From: Agrypnia vestita
Lineage: Eukaryota; Arthropoda; Insecta; Trichoptera; Phryganeidae
Length of the DNA: 64,000 nucleotides
Direction of reading: 5' to 3'
Assembly: GCA_016648135.1 (NCBI GenBank)
Contig: JADDOH010003968.1
Span: 47,077-111,076 of the forward strand
Below, piece after piece: positions 20,111 to 32,278 of this stretch. The notes beneath the pieces are model-generated. The model saw only the letters and a program-made list of their open reading frames with translations, was not told where the DNA came from and made no database searches. The number at the start of each line of letters is the position of its first letter. Position 1 is the stretch's first letter. Both the position numbers and the translations under genes were made by a program.

Positions 20111-21220
20111 AAGATTCAATCTCTGCATACAAACATACAAATATTAATTACATTTCATTTGTTAGTGTTGTTATTTAACAATTTTAATATAAATCTTTCT
20201 TTGCGAATCATAGTGGTCAGCACCTCATCTGCAGGCGTATTAAAATATGTTTTTCAGTATTTCAAGGTCATACCTGATAATGATGCAATGTAGTCCAAAA
20301 TGTCGTCCAGAAGTGTCCAGTAGTACAGTTCCTTAGAATAATTATATTTTTAATTTATAATAAATTTTTCCAGACTAGGTAGGTACCGTATATCTACATA
20401 CGCATTTTGTTTAGAAATGTGTTTGGTCAATTAAATGTTTTTATTTATTTTCATAGATGGCGGTAGTGTGCCGCTCTACATATTGTATGAAAACTTTGAA
20501 TAAATATTTAAAAATAATTACATAAAATTTTAGAATGTACATCATTAATTAAGGGTAGTTATTTTTTATATTAATGTAAAAAGTTATGTATTTATGGGAT
20601 AGTTTCGAAGATATAAGCCAAAATATATCAAAGTTACAACAACCACACGCTTGACACCAGACGCGCAATATATCCAAAATATACCAAATCAGAAGCGTTG
20701 AATGCTGGAAGTGTGCGTCTTCGCTGTGATGGCACTTGCTGGACATTGATTTGTTTATAAACGATATATTTTTTCCATCGCGCACGCTTATTGGTCGAAT
20801 GAAATTACGCGCGCTTCCCCGCGCGTCGTATTTCCTGTTACGGATTTCCGTCCCTTTTCACGAAATCACTGCCACAGATTGCAGGAAAGCGAGAGGAAAG
20901 ATGTTACACATCAAAAATATACTTTGTAACAATAATCGCTGTGCAGGACATGTGCCGATACGTACGTTATCGTATTGCATTAATTCATTTAAAATGCATT
21001 TTGCAGGCCGAAGACACTTGTAATTGGGACAGCGGGTGGAGTTTGAATTAAGTAAAGTATTGTTTTTTTTATGTATTTTGTACCAAGTGTTCCGTTAGTT
21101 CTAGGCCTAGAAACAGCAATACTAACAGAAAAAAGTATAGGTACACAAATTAAAGTGTACTTGGCGTGAGCCTTCGAGATAAAATCAGAAATGAATAAAT
21201 AAGACGCCGAATGCCGATAT
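20111..21220. other. Non-genic stretch
   Basis: AT-rich, with a GC-rich patch at about 20780-20900 (GCGCGC-rich) that may be single-copy regulatory DNA. No gene was recognised. Confidence 0.3.
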
Positions 21221-21465
21221 TATGTTATGGACATATGGCTCGACAGGAGGATACTAGATGGGCAGCCAGAATCCTACAGTGGAGGCCCTGGACGAAAAAT
21301 AGAAGCGTCGGAAGACCTCCCAAAAGGTAGTCTGATGACATCGTCCAGCAAGCGGGAAGAACCTGGATGCGAAGGGGGAGAAACAGAGATGAGCGGAGGA
21401 AAATGGAAGAGGCCTACATCCAAGTTGAGGAAGAAGAAGATGAAGAATATCCGTTAGTGTATCAT
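21221..21465 (+). mobile_element. 3' end of a non-LTR retrotransposon (family C, RTE-like)
   Basis: A conceptual reading gives GHMARQED-like sequence, an ILQWRPW block, NRSVGRPPKR, a stop, SDDIVQQAG and a terminal EEAYIQ, then a GAA/GAT-rich tail (AGGAAGAAGAAGATGAAGAA). This is the RTE tail RW..GRRSVGRPP.RW.DD....AG..WM..AQ.R..W..L.EAY.QQW known from lepidopteran and other insect RTE elements. Frames are broken, and it is strongly 5' truncated. Confidence 0.65.
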
Positions 21466-22689
21466 GAAAAGTAAAATAAATAAATACAGTCCTAGCAATA
21501 CACCCCCTAACGACTAAAATAAGAACTAACCGGATGCTCCCGGGCGAGACGGGAACGTTTCGTGACGAATTGTAAACTTTTTTGGTAAATTCGTAAATAA
21601 TGTTGATTTACAACATTCGTATGTCGGCTTCCAATTACAGTTAGTGCACCTCGCGATATAAAATGTAATAATTCGACTTCATTTTGTAGTTTAATAACTG
21701 AAACGAATGACCCTCGTGCACTAGCACCTTATATCACCCTCCCGTGTAGTGCTGTACCGCTAAACATAATTAATAAAACACTCCCTAGTTCCACCCGCTG
21801 ATAGCGGCCGGCTCATCGCGATATCGCGCGCGCAGATGACGAAACAAAAATAATTTGTCATCTGTCACGTAATACGTGATAGCCACAAAATGTATCTTGG
21901 GTGGCCATGAGTGAAATATTAAAAAACGAGCGAGCCTTACGGTAGTCGCATATGATGTTAATAACATTTGACATCTCACAATTAAAAATATCAATTGAGT
22001 TGGACAGCTATGCTGGACGATCGCCTTAAGTATATTTATAGATAGAAATGCGTCTATATTTTTTCAGTAGGTACCTACATCATGTAAAATACTTCGAGTA
22101 GGTATACCTATGGTCATTATAAGTTATAAAAATTTGTCACTGTCGTAAAATGCTGTAAAATATCATCATTTATTCAATTTTTTTTACATTTATGTTCGTC
22201 CGTTTCCGTCTGTGTCGCGTAGCAATATAAAACAGTAATTTATTGAGTCATATGGCAAAGCTTCGTAAGCATAAAACAACAAAGATCTTTGTAAATTCTA
22301 TCACGTGCAAGTGTGCTGTTGAATAAATTAAGGTATTCCGATCACTATTGAAGGTGTTATTCCTAGACAAAACAAATTAAATTATTTATCTACTGTTATT
22401 GCTTATAGTTTTCTAATTCTAAATATATTAAGTAGTATATTTACATTTGTATCTTGTTTACACACAGCGTATTACAGTGCACGCAGTGAGATCATCGAAG
22501 CGTGACTTTTACATAAATATGTATTTTGAAAAATATTCGAAACAGGGGATAATATCTCGTAATATTAAAGAGTTAACCCTTGAGAGACATCGCAGTAAAG
22601 TCCGCCGACTTAACTAGTACATATTGCACACTGGCGACCTCTGTTGTAGCAGAAGTGAACACTCCACAACAAAGTGCATACAATTTACG
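21466..22689. other. Non-genic stretch
   Basis: It contains AGTAGGTACCTAC and TAGGTATACCTA palindromes (22068-22111), frequent in lepidopteran DNA, and moderate GC at 21530-21850. No gene was recognised. Confidence 0.3.
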
Positions 22690-22826
22690 ACCTCGAAAGC
22701 AGTAATCAGTCTGCCCTCTTCGTCGTCCTCCTGATGACGTTGAATAAGATTCAACGAAACGTCGAGAATCGTTTCTCGGAAAAAAATACGGTTCGTATAA
22801 AATATCCGCAACCATTTACATTTAAA
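22690..22826 (+). mobile_element. Half of a hammerhead-bearing foldback (family of 38746-39097)
   Basis: CCTCGAAAGCAGTAATCAGT, GTCGTCCTCCTGATGACG, TCGGAAAAA.ATACGGTTCG and AATATCCGCAACCA.TTACA match the right arm of the 38746-39097 palindrome in the same order. The mirrored left arm is not visible here. This copy keeps the best hammerhead core of its family. Confidence 0.65.
22728..22768 (+). ncRNA. Hammerhead ribozyme-like motif
   Basis: CTC, CTGATGA (22731-22737), an unpaired C, helix II GTTGAAT/ATTCAAC (7 bp around AAG), GAAA, CG, T, C, GAG. The core is complete and the presumed cleavage triplet is GUC. Helix I is only 3 bp (CUC/GAG) and helix III is minimal, so activity is uncertain. Palindrome-family relatives at 38883 and 39003 have mutated cores (CTGGTGA, CTAATGA). 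Confidence 0.45.
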
Positions 22827-22829
22827 TAT

Positions 22830-23562
22830 CTCGTAATATTCTTCAGATGAATATTAAATTTCTATTTTTTTTTTAATATATGCTTTCGTAAAAGTCATGC
22901 TTCAACGTTCTCACTGCACGCACGCATTATTCTGGCGACCGAAAAAATCCTAAACTAACCGCACACCTGTAAGTGCTGTATCGCTCTATGGATGAACGAG
23001 TAGAACAGCGGTTACATCCGATCGACCGTAAAATTCTATTAATGGCCTTATAAAAATGTTTAGGTAAAAATAAACGGTTGTCAAACGACGGTTATGTTAT
23101 TTTCACCCTCCTCTGTCATTTCGGCTCGACCGGAGTGCAGAATGAAAGGCCGGACGCACTTTGGATACGAATTATTACGTACGATTATTTTCGTACGTAT
23201 TGAGCGCGCACATTGATTGCGTCTCGCATTGGTCACGATCAGTTACTTTTCGCATTTCTCCAATGACGTTTGTGCCAAATGAATAATCTGTATCTTCTGG
23301 AAAACTCTCTTCTTACTCGTAGGCTGCTACGGCGTCGTCGGCATCGTAGAACCAAGTGGGTGAACGAAATATAATATACTAGAAGGGATGAATTTGGTAA
23401 ATTCCATCATATTATGGCAGACTTGAATAATGACAAATTTCATGACTATCTACCTAATAGATTCACAAATGCTGGGGAGAATCGAAGTGCAACGAGAGCT
23501 CATAACATCGGAGAAATATTAAAAAGTTTTTTTTCGAAGTACCTACATAATTATACCTACCT
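22830..23562. other. Non-genic stretch
   Basis: A GC-balanced patch at 23100-23350 appears single-copy. No gene was recognised. Confidence 0.25.
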
Positions 23563-24325
23563 TCATTAAACCAAATTATTTAACTTATCTGCGCTGATGG
23601 TCACGCAGTTGAATCACTTTGGTCCCACAAACATTTGTGGTCATGTATCAAATTGACAAATTTTTCAATATCCATCGTACGAAATCGCAAAAATTTCCGA
23701 ACAAATCCGGATCGTGTCGGACGTTGCATCTATACGTGTGTTCACGCACTACTAAATCGTGTACAGTGTGCGATGTTCAATATTACTTCGAAGTTCAGGA
23801 ATGTACTTGCGTATTCGTATGTATACGATTGCTTGACCAACGTAAATTGGCGTGCGGCGACTTTGGAACTAAAACCCGCCCCGCCCGCACCCGGCGGTAA
23901 CCCCTCGCCCTGTCATTCAGTACAATTTTGTATTTGCTCGGGAGCTGTGACATCTTTATTACCAATATGCACTGAATTATTATGTTCAAAACATCCTAAA
24001 CAGTCCGGGATGGTGCAAGAACAATTGCCAATGGAGTATTAAAGTTTTGCGAAGCTGAAAAAGCGAATAATGGACCGATATTACCGTCAGTTTGACAGAT
24101 AGAACGGCCGCCTTATTGCTTGGTTTATTTAGTGCTGCCCGACCAAATTTCTGTTAAAGGTTGACACCGGTCACCGGACATTTTGTGCATTATGTATTGT
24201 GTAATAAATTTACACCCTGGCAATTTCTGTTACGCGACAGGGACGCCCTCCCTTGCACGCCAATTTATAGTGGTCGCATTTTACTACTCAATTTCGTACG
24301 AAAAGGCATCCAGTGTGCGGCCGGC
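23563..24325 (+). repeat. Unclassified dispersed repeat U1, copy 2 (longer form)
   Basis: It is collinear with 17824-18158 at both ends, with about 450 extra bp (23833-24284) in the middle. The extra segment is GC-rich in part (CCCGCCCCGCCCGCACCC) and has no recognised protein. Either copy 1 is a deletion derivative or copy 2 acquired an insertion. No target duplication was evident at the outer ends. Confidence 0.65.
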
Positions 24326-26030
24326 GTCGCCACACACGATTCAAATAAAGACTAGCGACATCTTTCGGAACCTTCGCGGCCTAGTTTGGCGAATATAACG
24401 TAACGAAATGATGTCACCCCCCTGGCCCCGTGACGCGTCCTCATTAATGTCCGTAATAAAGTGCGGATCACACCGCTCCCTTTGTGCTCCCAGCTCCCAG
24501 CGCGGAGATCCACTATCGCCGCGTCACAGTCCCGCCCAGAAATAATGCGGAATGGCCGCCCTGCCGCGACAGATAACGTGCGGCTGGATACCACTCATAA
24601 ATGCGCCAAAAGTAGGCGAGCTAATGGAGAAATGTATAATAACCTTGCCTTCCCGGAGAGGGGTATTCGCATTCCCCAGAGGTCACATTAAACTCGATAA
24701 CTCAATAATTATGTAAACGATTTTGTTCTTATTTTTTATAATCTTTACGCCAATAGTAATTAACATTTTGCCATTTTTTGTCTTTCTAAGCGTATAATAT
24801 TTAAAGATATGAGTGTCTTACCTTTTAGTTATTATTCTTATTATTTGTTTCCCTCTAACTAAGCTGAGTAGCCCCATATCGCAGATGCGAACGAGAGACA
24901 GTTATATTGCGCTGAATTCGTTGCTTGTTTGCTAAGGTGCGACCAGTAAATCGGGCATTCGGACATTATACATATAATGTACACTGTTATCTAGATATGT
25001 ATCAGATTTTTATTTTATTGTAATAGGTGTAAACCGTAGAAATAAAATAAAGAGATATCCATTGAGGCGGTTACGCTGCGTCGCTCGTCATGAATTTTTT
25101 ATTATTGTTTGTATGAATATGATCTGGGGTATTTCGATACCCCGCTCCGGACCACATGGAAGTTTTGGACGCTTAGTGATGAAAAGGTTAAAGATAATGC
25201 AAGACGTTAAAAACATTTATGTATTTTATAATTATATTTATAATGCGTGAATCATCGTTATTTGTACGCGATATCTTCAAGCAAGCCGACAGTAATTTGA
25301 CGTCTGTTCGCGGTTAGAGCGAACGTTCTATGACAATCTACGAGCATGTAGCCTTCCAGAATTCAATGCTATCGAATAATCTTATAATATGAATTGCGTG
25401 TGTTGCCAGCACAGAAAAAACAAATGGCGAATTCGTATAAAGTAACGAGAAGTGTGGATTGTTTTAAAATACATGCAGATAATATTTAATGTGTAGAAAT
25501 ATTATACAAGTAAAATAAAAATGGTCAGTTATAAAAATAATGTACTTAATATTTATACACGTTTATTAATTTTTGATAATCATATTTGTGTTTCAAAATT
25601 GTTTGTAAATTTCGCGATATATTTTTTTGGTTATGTAAACCCAGCCATAACCCAGATGTCGCTGTTGTCGGTTCGGCCGTTCTTCGACATGTTGGAGCGA
25701 TGACAGCGATTTACGTTTAACTATTTTAACTATTTATCGCTTTAAAAAGCTACTTTTAGTTAGGAAAATGTTATATCATAGTGAATGAAATGAATATTAT
25801 ATATTTCGGAATTACGTGCAGTACATAACTATGTATGATATTTCACTGTCGTCTTTCAGGTTAGAATTTCGTGTTTCGGAATACAGAACTACGGCATTAT
25901 AAATGGTTATTGCGTGTTTAATACATCTACAGCGACAATCAAAAATGCAATACGATGAAATTGAATTTGATACATCTTTCTTTAAATGTAGTGCAAGTTA
26001 TTTGTGAAAAAATTGTTCAGAATTTTAAGA
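24326..26030. other. Non-genic stretch with a GC-rich island
   Basis: 24400-24700 is GC-rich, single-copy and free of simple repeats, a candidate regulatory or conserved non-coding island. The remainder is AT-rich without recognised features. Confidence 0.3.
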
Positions 26031-26037
26031 AATAACA

Positions 26038-26292
26038 TAGGTAAACAATTGTGTTTGCTGCAGAGCAAACACAATTGGCTGCGCAGCGGGCATCATTGGC
26101 CGCGCAGCAGCTATCTCTGGCTGCGGAGCGGCCACAATCGCAAAAATGGAATTTTGCCAGATACAATTGGCCGCGAAGCGGCTGACGTAGGCATAGGTAA
26201 ACAATTGTGTTTGCTGCACAGCAAACATAATTGGCCGCGCAGCGGCCACAATAGCCGCCCGCAGGGGCTAGCAGTAAGCAATCGGCGATAGC
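26038..26292. repeat. Nested hairpin cluster built of CAATTG and GCCGC units
   Basis: A direct repeat of about 155 bp spacing starts CATAGGTAAACAATTGTG (26038 and 26191). Each unit holds a near-perfect hairpin AATTGTGTTTGCT/AGCAAACACAATT. Between them are several GGCCGCGCAGCGGCC-type hairpins (for example 26232-26247) joined by CAATTG or CATTG. At least five short hairpins occur in 250 bp. Open frames across it on both strands merely reflect the repeats. Confidence 0.75.
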
Positions 26293-26299
26293 CAATTGC

Positions 26300-27170
26300 C
26301 TTCCTGCTAGTTATTATTTAAATGGTCTTGTATTTATGAGAAGGAAACTTTTTGATTAATTGATTTAACTATTTTGATAAATATTATGGGTTCGAATTGA
26401 AGATTGGTACAGCTTTCAATAAAACATAAAAATAAAAAAGTACAATAGGTAAATCAACATCAAACATAATTAATTCGTTGTCTATCCGTCCGTTCATCTG
26501 TCTGTCCCCGTAACTAACTTCGTGTAACGTCCGTAATTTTGTTCGAATTCACGGCTAAAAAAACCCAAACCGGCCGTTTCATGCATGTTGCCATGGCCGC
26601 CTCTCCGTGGAGCCCCAAAAAGATGCTATAAATGTCATTTTGAAGGGTTGCAGCTAGTTGCATCATTTCTAATTACAACTCGAATCTCTTTTAATTTAAT
26701 TTAATCTAGAGTGATTTTTTTTCAATTTGGTCTTTTTAATATTTGTTGCATTTCTTTCTTAGGTACATTTCTTTCTTCTGCCTTTGATTTACTTTGACTG
26801 AGTTTATTTCTACAATATACTTAAGTTTTTTACAAACTATTGGAACATTAGCACAAATAGACTTAGTGTTTACTATATTTATGTAAATTATATTTATAAC
26901 CATGTTAGAGTGGTTTTTTGATAAATAATTTAAAATATCCTACTGAATTTTTGGACTATCCCTTATATCAGGTTTACAGTTTACAGGAAATTGTAGTCAA
27001 GGACTAATTGGATTCAATAATACGCGTGTATTATATACACACATAATTTTAATAAAAATATTAAATAGTACGGTCAGATAAATTTCATTTTTACAAAGAG
27101 TGCCGCAATCATTAATACCTTCATTACATTTCCGCGGAAACGTTATCGCCCGGGATCGTGAGATATTACC
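26300..27170. other. Non-genic AT-rich stretch with a shared repeat patch
   Basis: The patch TATCCGTCCGTTCATCTGTC to GTAACGTCCGTAATTT (26475-26540) is shared with 55345-55395. No gene was recognised. Confidence 0.3.
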
Positions 27171-27192
27171 GGCGCTGGGCGGGGGAGGGCGC

Positions 27193-27237
27193 TGCGCCCC
27201 GGGCCCCCGCCCGCCCGCCCGCCCGCCCGCCCGCCGA
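27193..27237 (+). repeat. GC microsatellite (CCCG)n
   Basis: A pure run of CCCG units follows a G/C-rich lead (GGGGGAGGGCGCTGCGCCCCGGG). The C-rich strand could form an i-motif and its complement a G-quadruplex. Confidence 0.85.
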
Positions 27238-28930
27238 CATTACGGTATAATTTTATCGCAAAACACACGGACACTTACTAATGACCGGCATTATTTCGCT
27301 CTGGCCGGCGGCCACCTAAGCTCTATGATTTAGTTTTTTGTGACAATTTGTGCGGGATGCGCCCGCCTGCCCCGCGCTCCCCGCCCGGCGCTAGACCAGC
27401 GGAGAGCGAACGAAAAAGTCAAAGAGTATGTCCACCTTTGCAACTTTATAATTGGATGACATTTTGAGATCTTCTCTAAAAATGTGGGAAGTAAAATATT
27501 TTTTACGCACTAGCACCGCATTCCCAGGACCGTCTTATGAGCGAAAGCTCCCATATCGGCCCTGCACTCACGTCGCCGGATTGACATTTTTTCTCTAAAG
27601 GTCATCCCCGGGCCAAGTCGTGTAAAGGGCGACCCGGCGAGTAGAGGCCCAACAAAACTACATATGCATTCACTGTCCCACTTCCGACAAACGCTCTTTA
27701 TTATTATTAGGTAATTAAAACAAATATAAAAGCAAAAATATAAAGGTCAATCATAAAATAAAGCATAAATAAAGAAAAAAGAAGAATAAATTAAGGTAAA
27801 ATAAGGAAAAGCGAAAGAAATGGGGTGGGAAAGGGACAGTGAAGGAACTATGGGTAATGTGACACACTCCCTATAAGGGAAGGACAAAACAGAAACACAC
27901 AAAATGCGGACTTCAGTTTGGAGACTCAGTCTCAAGACCCACGAAGCAGCTCCCAGCGTGACACCCACGTCCTGGCGAACTCCCAGAGAGTCCGAGGAAC
28001 TTACCGTTCTTGATGAGGTCACAGTTCTGTGCCTCACTCCCTCAAGTCCTTCAATCAGAACCTCTCTTGCGTCACACGTAATTTTCGTACTAGCAGAAAG
28101 CCAGAGGCTTCGGCCGAATGCTGCCGCTTGGCCCTGCAGGCATCTCTGTGGCCGCCGCGCGACCATGCGATTGTTACGCGGCCATAAGTATTGTCTTTGG
28201 AATTTTTCAAAACATTACACACACATTGTACGCGAGTGCATCCGAATATTTATTAAAGTAAACGTTCACTTTCAAGTGTTTCTGAGTATCCCTGCGGAGA
28301 AATGACGTGATGGTAGTTTAGCAGTTACGTAGCTAAGTGATCCCTGTATTTAAAAAATATCACGTCGGGGTCACGAGTTTAGCAGTTAGTTGATTTGAGA
28401 TGTAAATGTGCGTGTATTCGCGAAGTAATCAGTGTGACTGTGCACCACTGCCAAAATGCACAATCGAATGAATGCGTGTGTGCGAAATGTGTGTTGCGTG
28501 AAGGTGTATAACAAGCAGAATAGAAAGAATAGCTCGTTGGTTTATTGAAGACACAAAACTTTACATGTTTGAAGAATGCGTTATACAACAATATACGGAG
28601 CGCGAGTTTGAGCGTGGTATCGCGGGCGCCGGGCGGTGAGAGAGTGTTTGGTACTTTGCCAACGCCTTGGGCTTCTCGTTGGGCGATATCCCTCGAGCGC
28701 GATTGGTCCGTTTGGGACGCCCGAGGGACTAGGGTCCAAGCAGGTCTGGCTCCACCACAGTAGTAAAGCCGTGGATTATTTCTGAGTCTTATGAATTAAA
28801 AAGACGAGAGAAGCAATCCCTCTCAGAATGAAAGGAATAAAAAGAACAACTTTTCCGAATTTGCCAATCATTAATTAACACTAATCATTCTTTCGATAGT
28901 CACAAATTAAAACTACTCCACTCAGTTCCC
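27238..28930. other. Non-genic stretch with overlapping unrecognised open frames
   Basis: Two overlapping antisense frames exceed 130 codons (27904-28305 plus and 27747-28166 minus). Neither shows a domain, signal peptide or splice context I can name, and sequence around 27880-28150 reads like decayed repeat DNA. I do not call a gene here. Confidence 0.3.
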
Positions 28931-29130
28931 CATAGAGGATGGATGATAAATAGTTTGGAAACCATTGAAATCCTAAAAAAAATTGATTTCTTAAAACACA
29001 TTCATAAATAATATCACATTTCAGTCCACTTCACCAATCCTAGAGCTTTTTGCCAAAAAAATACCCCTCCCCCTGACCAATCCGATTAGATTGATAAATT
29101 TTGTATTTAGGTTAGTTATATTATTATCTA

Positions 29131-29175
29131 TACCTGATGATGAGAGGGACTGCTCCTCTCGAAACTATAGTAGTA
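29131..29175 (+). ncRNA. Hammerhead ribozyme-like motif
   Basis: TAC, CTGATGA (29134-29140), an unpaired U, helix II GAGAGG/CCTCTC (6 bp, loop GACTGCT), GAAA, CT AU AG, U, A, GTA. Helix III pairs as ACU/AGU with an AU loop, and the cleavage triplet is GUA. Helix I is 3 bp (UAC/GUA). The core is intact. A decayed relative lies at 15350-15420 on the minus strand. Confidence 0.55.
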
Positions 29176-29739
29176 ATTAATAACTCGTATTGTGTGTGTA
29201 TTACAAAGTTAAAATAAAATATATTTTAAACATTGACATTGTATGTATGAGTATGTTGTGATTTTATATGAATTCGATAAAAATATAATCGGTTATATTT
29301 ATTTAATAATAAGCAATTTGAGACAGTAACGTCTTCAGAAGATTAATAAATTTCCTGTAAAAATATCTTTGTAATCTGACGGATAATCTAAAGGATTATG
29401 GCGATATCGGTATCACATGTGTGCAAACGTGATAAAAATTGATACTCACGTAACAGAATGAATAATATCTAAAATATTTTTAAAATATGTACAGTCTAGT
29501 CCAGTCTCTAAAAACCTAAAACAATACATGTTGATGTTTACCAAAAATGTTTCTGAATACAAGAATTTCGAATTGCTAATATGCAATCCGATAACGCAAT
29601 GAAAGAATTAAATTAAACCATGTGTTTACAAAGCTTAATACTGTTTTCGCTTTTAGATTCTTCTCATTTTCAAAAAATATATTAAATATTATATTTTACC
29701 TATTTTAAAGAGTACGTAATATATATTATATACTACGCT

Positions 29740-29885
29740 TATCTGGTGATTCAATTGGTAGGGGGTTTGATTCTCATTCTAAGAGACCACCAAGTCTGTC
29801 GTATTTTTCATAGAACAGGCTTTTATCGTTAATTGAAAATAGTAAAATTGACATGATTCGTATTCCGTGTGCGCATCTCTATTTA
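29740..29885 (+). mobile_element. tRNA-derived SINE, decayed copy
   Basis: ATCTGGTGATTCAATTGGTA and GGTTTGATTCTCATTC occupy tRNA-like positions. The body ends GTATTCCGTGTGCGCATCTC-TATTTAAAAAA, the same 3' end as the SINEs at 48640 and 52640. A further partial head (TCATGATCCAGTGGTCGGTGG-TTCGTGACCC) follows at 29910-29945. Confidence 0.6.
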
Positions 29886-29999
29886 AAAAATCGTTCTTTT
29901 ATATGTTTGTACTCATGATCCAGTGGTCGGTGGTTCGTGACCCATTTCAGAACATTTTAGAACCAGCAAAATTGTCCTAGTTTAATTCGAAAACAGTTA

Positions 30000-31682
30000 G
30001 GTCATTGCATATCTATTTTTTAAAATAAAATAAAAATACCACAAAAAATTCTAAGTTATACTACCCAATCTGTATGCTGCTTTATATGTGTATGAATATA
30101 CTCGGGTATTCTGCATTGGATACTATTTATTTTATAAAACAAATATTTAAAATTGCAATAATTCATGGTAATTTTATTTAGCTTCCATTACTACAACATA
30201 ATTTTGTTTTAACTTCAAATGTTGGACGGTTTATTTGAACTATAAATCACACTTTAATATCAATACTTTACCAAAAAAATATAACTTGAGTAAAATCTAT
30301 GCCTTATTAGGTGGTAAGATCCATTAGAATGTGTTAACTTACTAAAAATATCAATATAATCATAAATATAATAATAACACATGTATTATATCTCATTTTG
30401 TTACTATTTTTGGTGTGTCAGTTTTGTAAGAATTATATGGAACCAATTTTTCTTGAGGAAACTTGACTCATTGTATGTTAGCAGATACTATCTATACAAC
30501 AGTTGAATGAGATAAACAAAGTGTACTTATCTTATCTTTCTTTATCTTACGATGTTATGTACCATGTACGATGTACTTATGATAACATAAATACATTATC
30601 AGCAATAATTATTAGATTAAGATAATTACGAAATTTTTCCGTAAATTGTGATCTTTTACATTGATCTTTTGATAGATACGAAGTTTATCTTGTTTTTGTT
30701 AATATTTGTATTCTCTATCTCGCTTTCTGATAGTGTACTCGCGTGTTCAACAACTGAACCAGTCATTAAGTGATATGCCCATTTATAAGTGTGTTTTATT
30801 TGTTGCAGGTAAGTTCCCAACAAAATATCGCTGTTTTGGATAGTGACAAAGGAATGGATTGCAAGCAACGTGAGTAGACTATAAAGTACTTATTTTTCGA
30901 GTGATTTAAAATAAAGCCTCCTAAAGAAGAACATGAATTTTAGCCTCGGAAATAGCAAAAGCAATCTCAAGCCATTGTTGAGAGCGCCCACTACTTTTGG
31001 ATCTCCTTTATGCCATATGTTAATGTGCCATGAGATGAAAAATCTCAGTAGACATCTCATTTTTAATCTAAGGTGTCCAAGACCAGCGCGTCACAAAACA
31101 TTGCTTAAAATTTTTATGCATCTCATATGTGATATGCGTTAGAATTTTAATGCAATACAATGAGGTCATCTCTTGTATGACAATGAAATCACGAAGATGC
31201 TAAAGGTCAGTAGGGGAAGAATTGGATCAATATACAAATAATTCACAATCTTTGTAAATAATGTAAAACTCAGGTTTCAAACGATCAATTACGACTGATA
31301 AATACGTGGGTAGGGTTTTTAGATGAATATAAATTTACTATAAATTGGGAGCTGCAGTACAAAATCTCCCATGGAAATGTTTTTTAAACCTCTGTCCGTT
31401 TTTTCCTATTTCTCTCCGATTATAATTGCTTTACAATAATTACACTGTTTGCTGTGAGGAAGTGTTATCGCATATCTTTTCGTTTTTCATTCTCTTCTTA
31501 TTCGTCATTGAAGTTTTACAAACTTTCTTTGTGGGTTTGCATTTCAGTTATATTATATTGCGAGTTTTCTGCATTCGATATAAAAGTTAGGTTATTTTTT
31601 CACTTTTACAACTTCATAGATGTATTTTTGTATTAATTTGTGTATCCCGCTTCTAATATTTTAGTCTACCAAAAATATGTAA
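30000..31682. other. Non-genic AT-rich stretch
   Basis: No recognised gene, RNA or repeat family. Short reading frames (30656-30868 minus, 30933-31142 plus) have no supporting features. Confidence 0.3.
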
Positions 31683-31695
31683 AATCTCGTACTTA

Positions 31696-32265
31696 GAATA
31701 TTTTGAGTTTGTTCAAATCTTTCAGAACAGTGCTGGATTTATGTCACAGAGACATTATTAATCAATTAATGTATATTATAGATATCTCACAGAGATGAAA
31801 CTGTATTATTATGGGAAAGTAGGTATAGAAGTCATTTGGGTGTACATAGGACTTATGACCTATCTTTATGGTTGGCTTAAGTGATATTCGGATGAATTTC
31901 ATTACACAATAAAGTATATTGCTCTCAAAATTCCGTAAAAAATCAATGTAGATTTTCTCATTAGCGACATCTGTGGGGATTTAGGGGAATGAAAATGGCT
32001 TTGTACAGGCCGCATGGAAAGGCGCTTACAACTCATATGTGAAAGCTTTCCACGCAATTTGAACATATATACAACTTCCAAAAAATGAATAAGCATGGTA
32101 TATTCTATCATGGGTGGAAATGGCGAATGTTACAATTGTGTAAAGTGATCACTTAAGCCAACCATAAAGATAGGTCATAAGTCCTATGTACACCCAAATG
32201 ACTTCTATACCTACTTTCCCATAATAATACAGTTTCGTCTCTGTGAGATATCTATAATATACATT
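31696..32265. mobile_element. Foldback element FB2 with 13-bp target duplication, copy 1
   Basis: The 13-bp direct repeat AATCTCGTACTTA flanks the element (31683-31695 and 32266-32278). It starts GAATATTTTGAGTTTG and ends ATATACATTAA. The left arm (from about 31765) and right arm (from about 32143) mirror each other for about 120 bp, for example AAAGTAGGTATAGAAGTCAT against ATGACTTCTATACCTACTTT. A unique interior of about 260 bp carries GACATCTGTGGGGATTTAGG. The first 70 bp lie outside the mirrored arms, so the two ends are not inverted repeats of each other. It is non-coding. Confidence 0.85.
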
Positions 32266-32278
32266 AATCTCGTACTTA

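Noticed and set aside
26004..26295. Open frames over the hairpin cluster on both strands
   Set aside because: They arise from the in-frame repetition of the hairpin units and have no independent support.
27747..28305. Two overlapping antisense frames above 130 codons as a gene pair
   Set aside because: No domain, start context, splice site or poly(A) support; the two frames shadow each other.
31765..32268. FB2 as a hammerhead carrier, because GAAAC occurs in the arms
   Set aside because: CAGAGACGAAAC lacks an upstream CUGANGA and a helix II, so no core can form.
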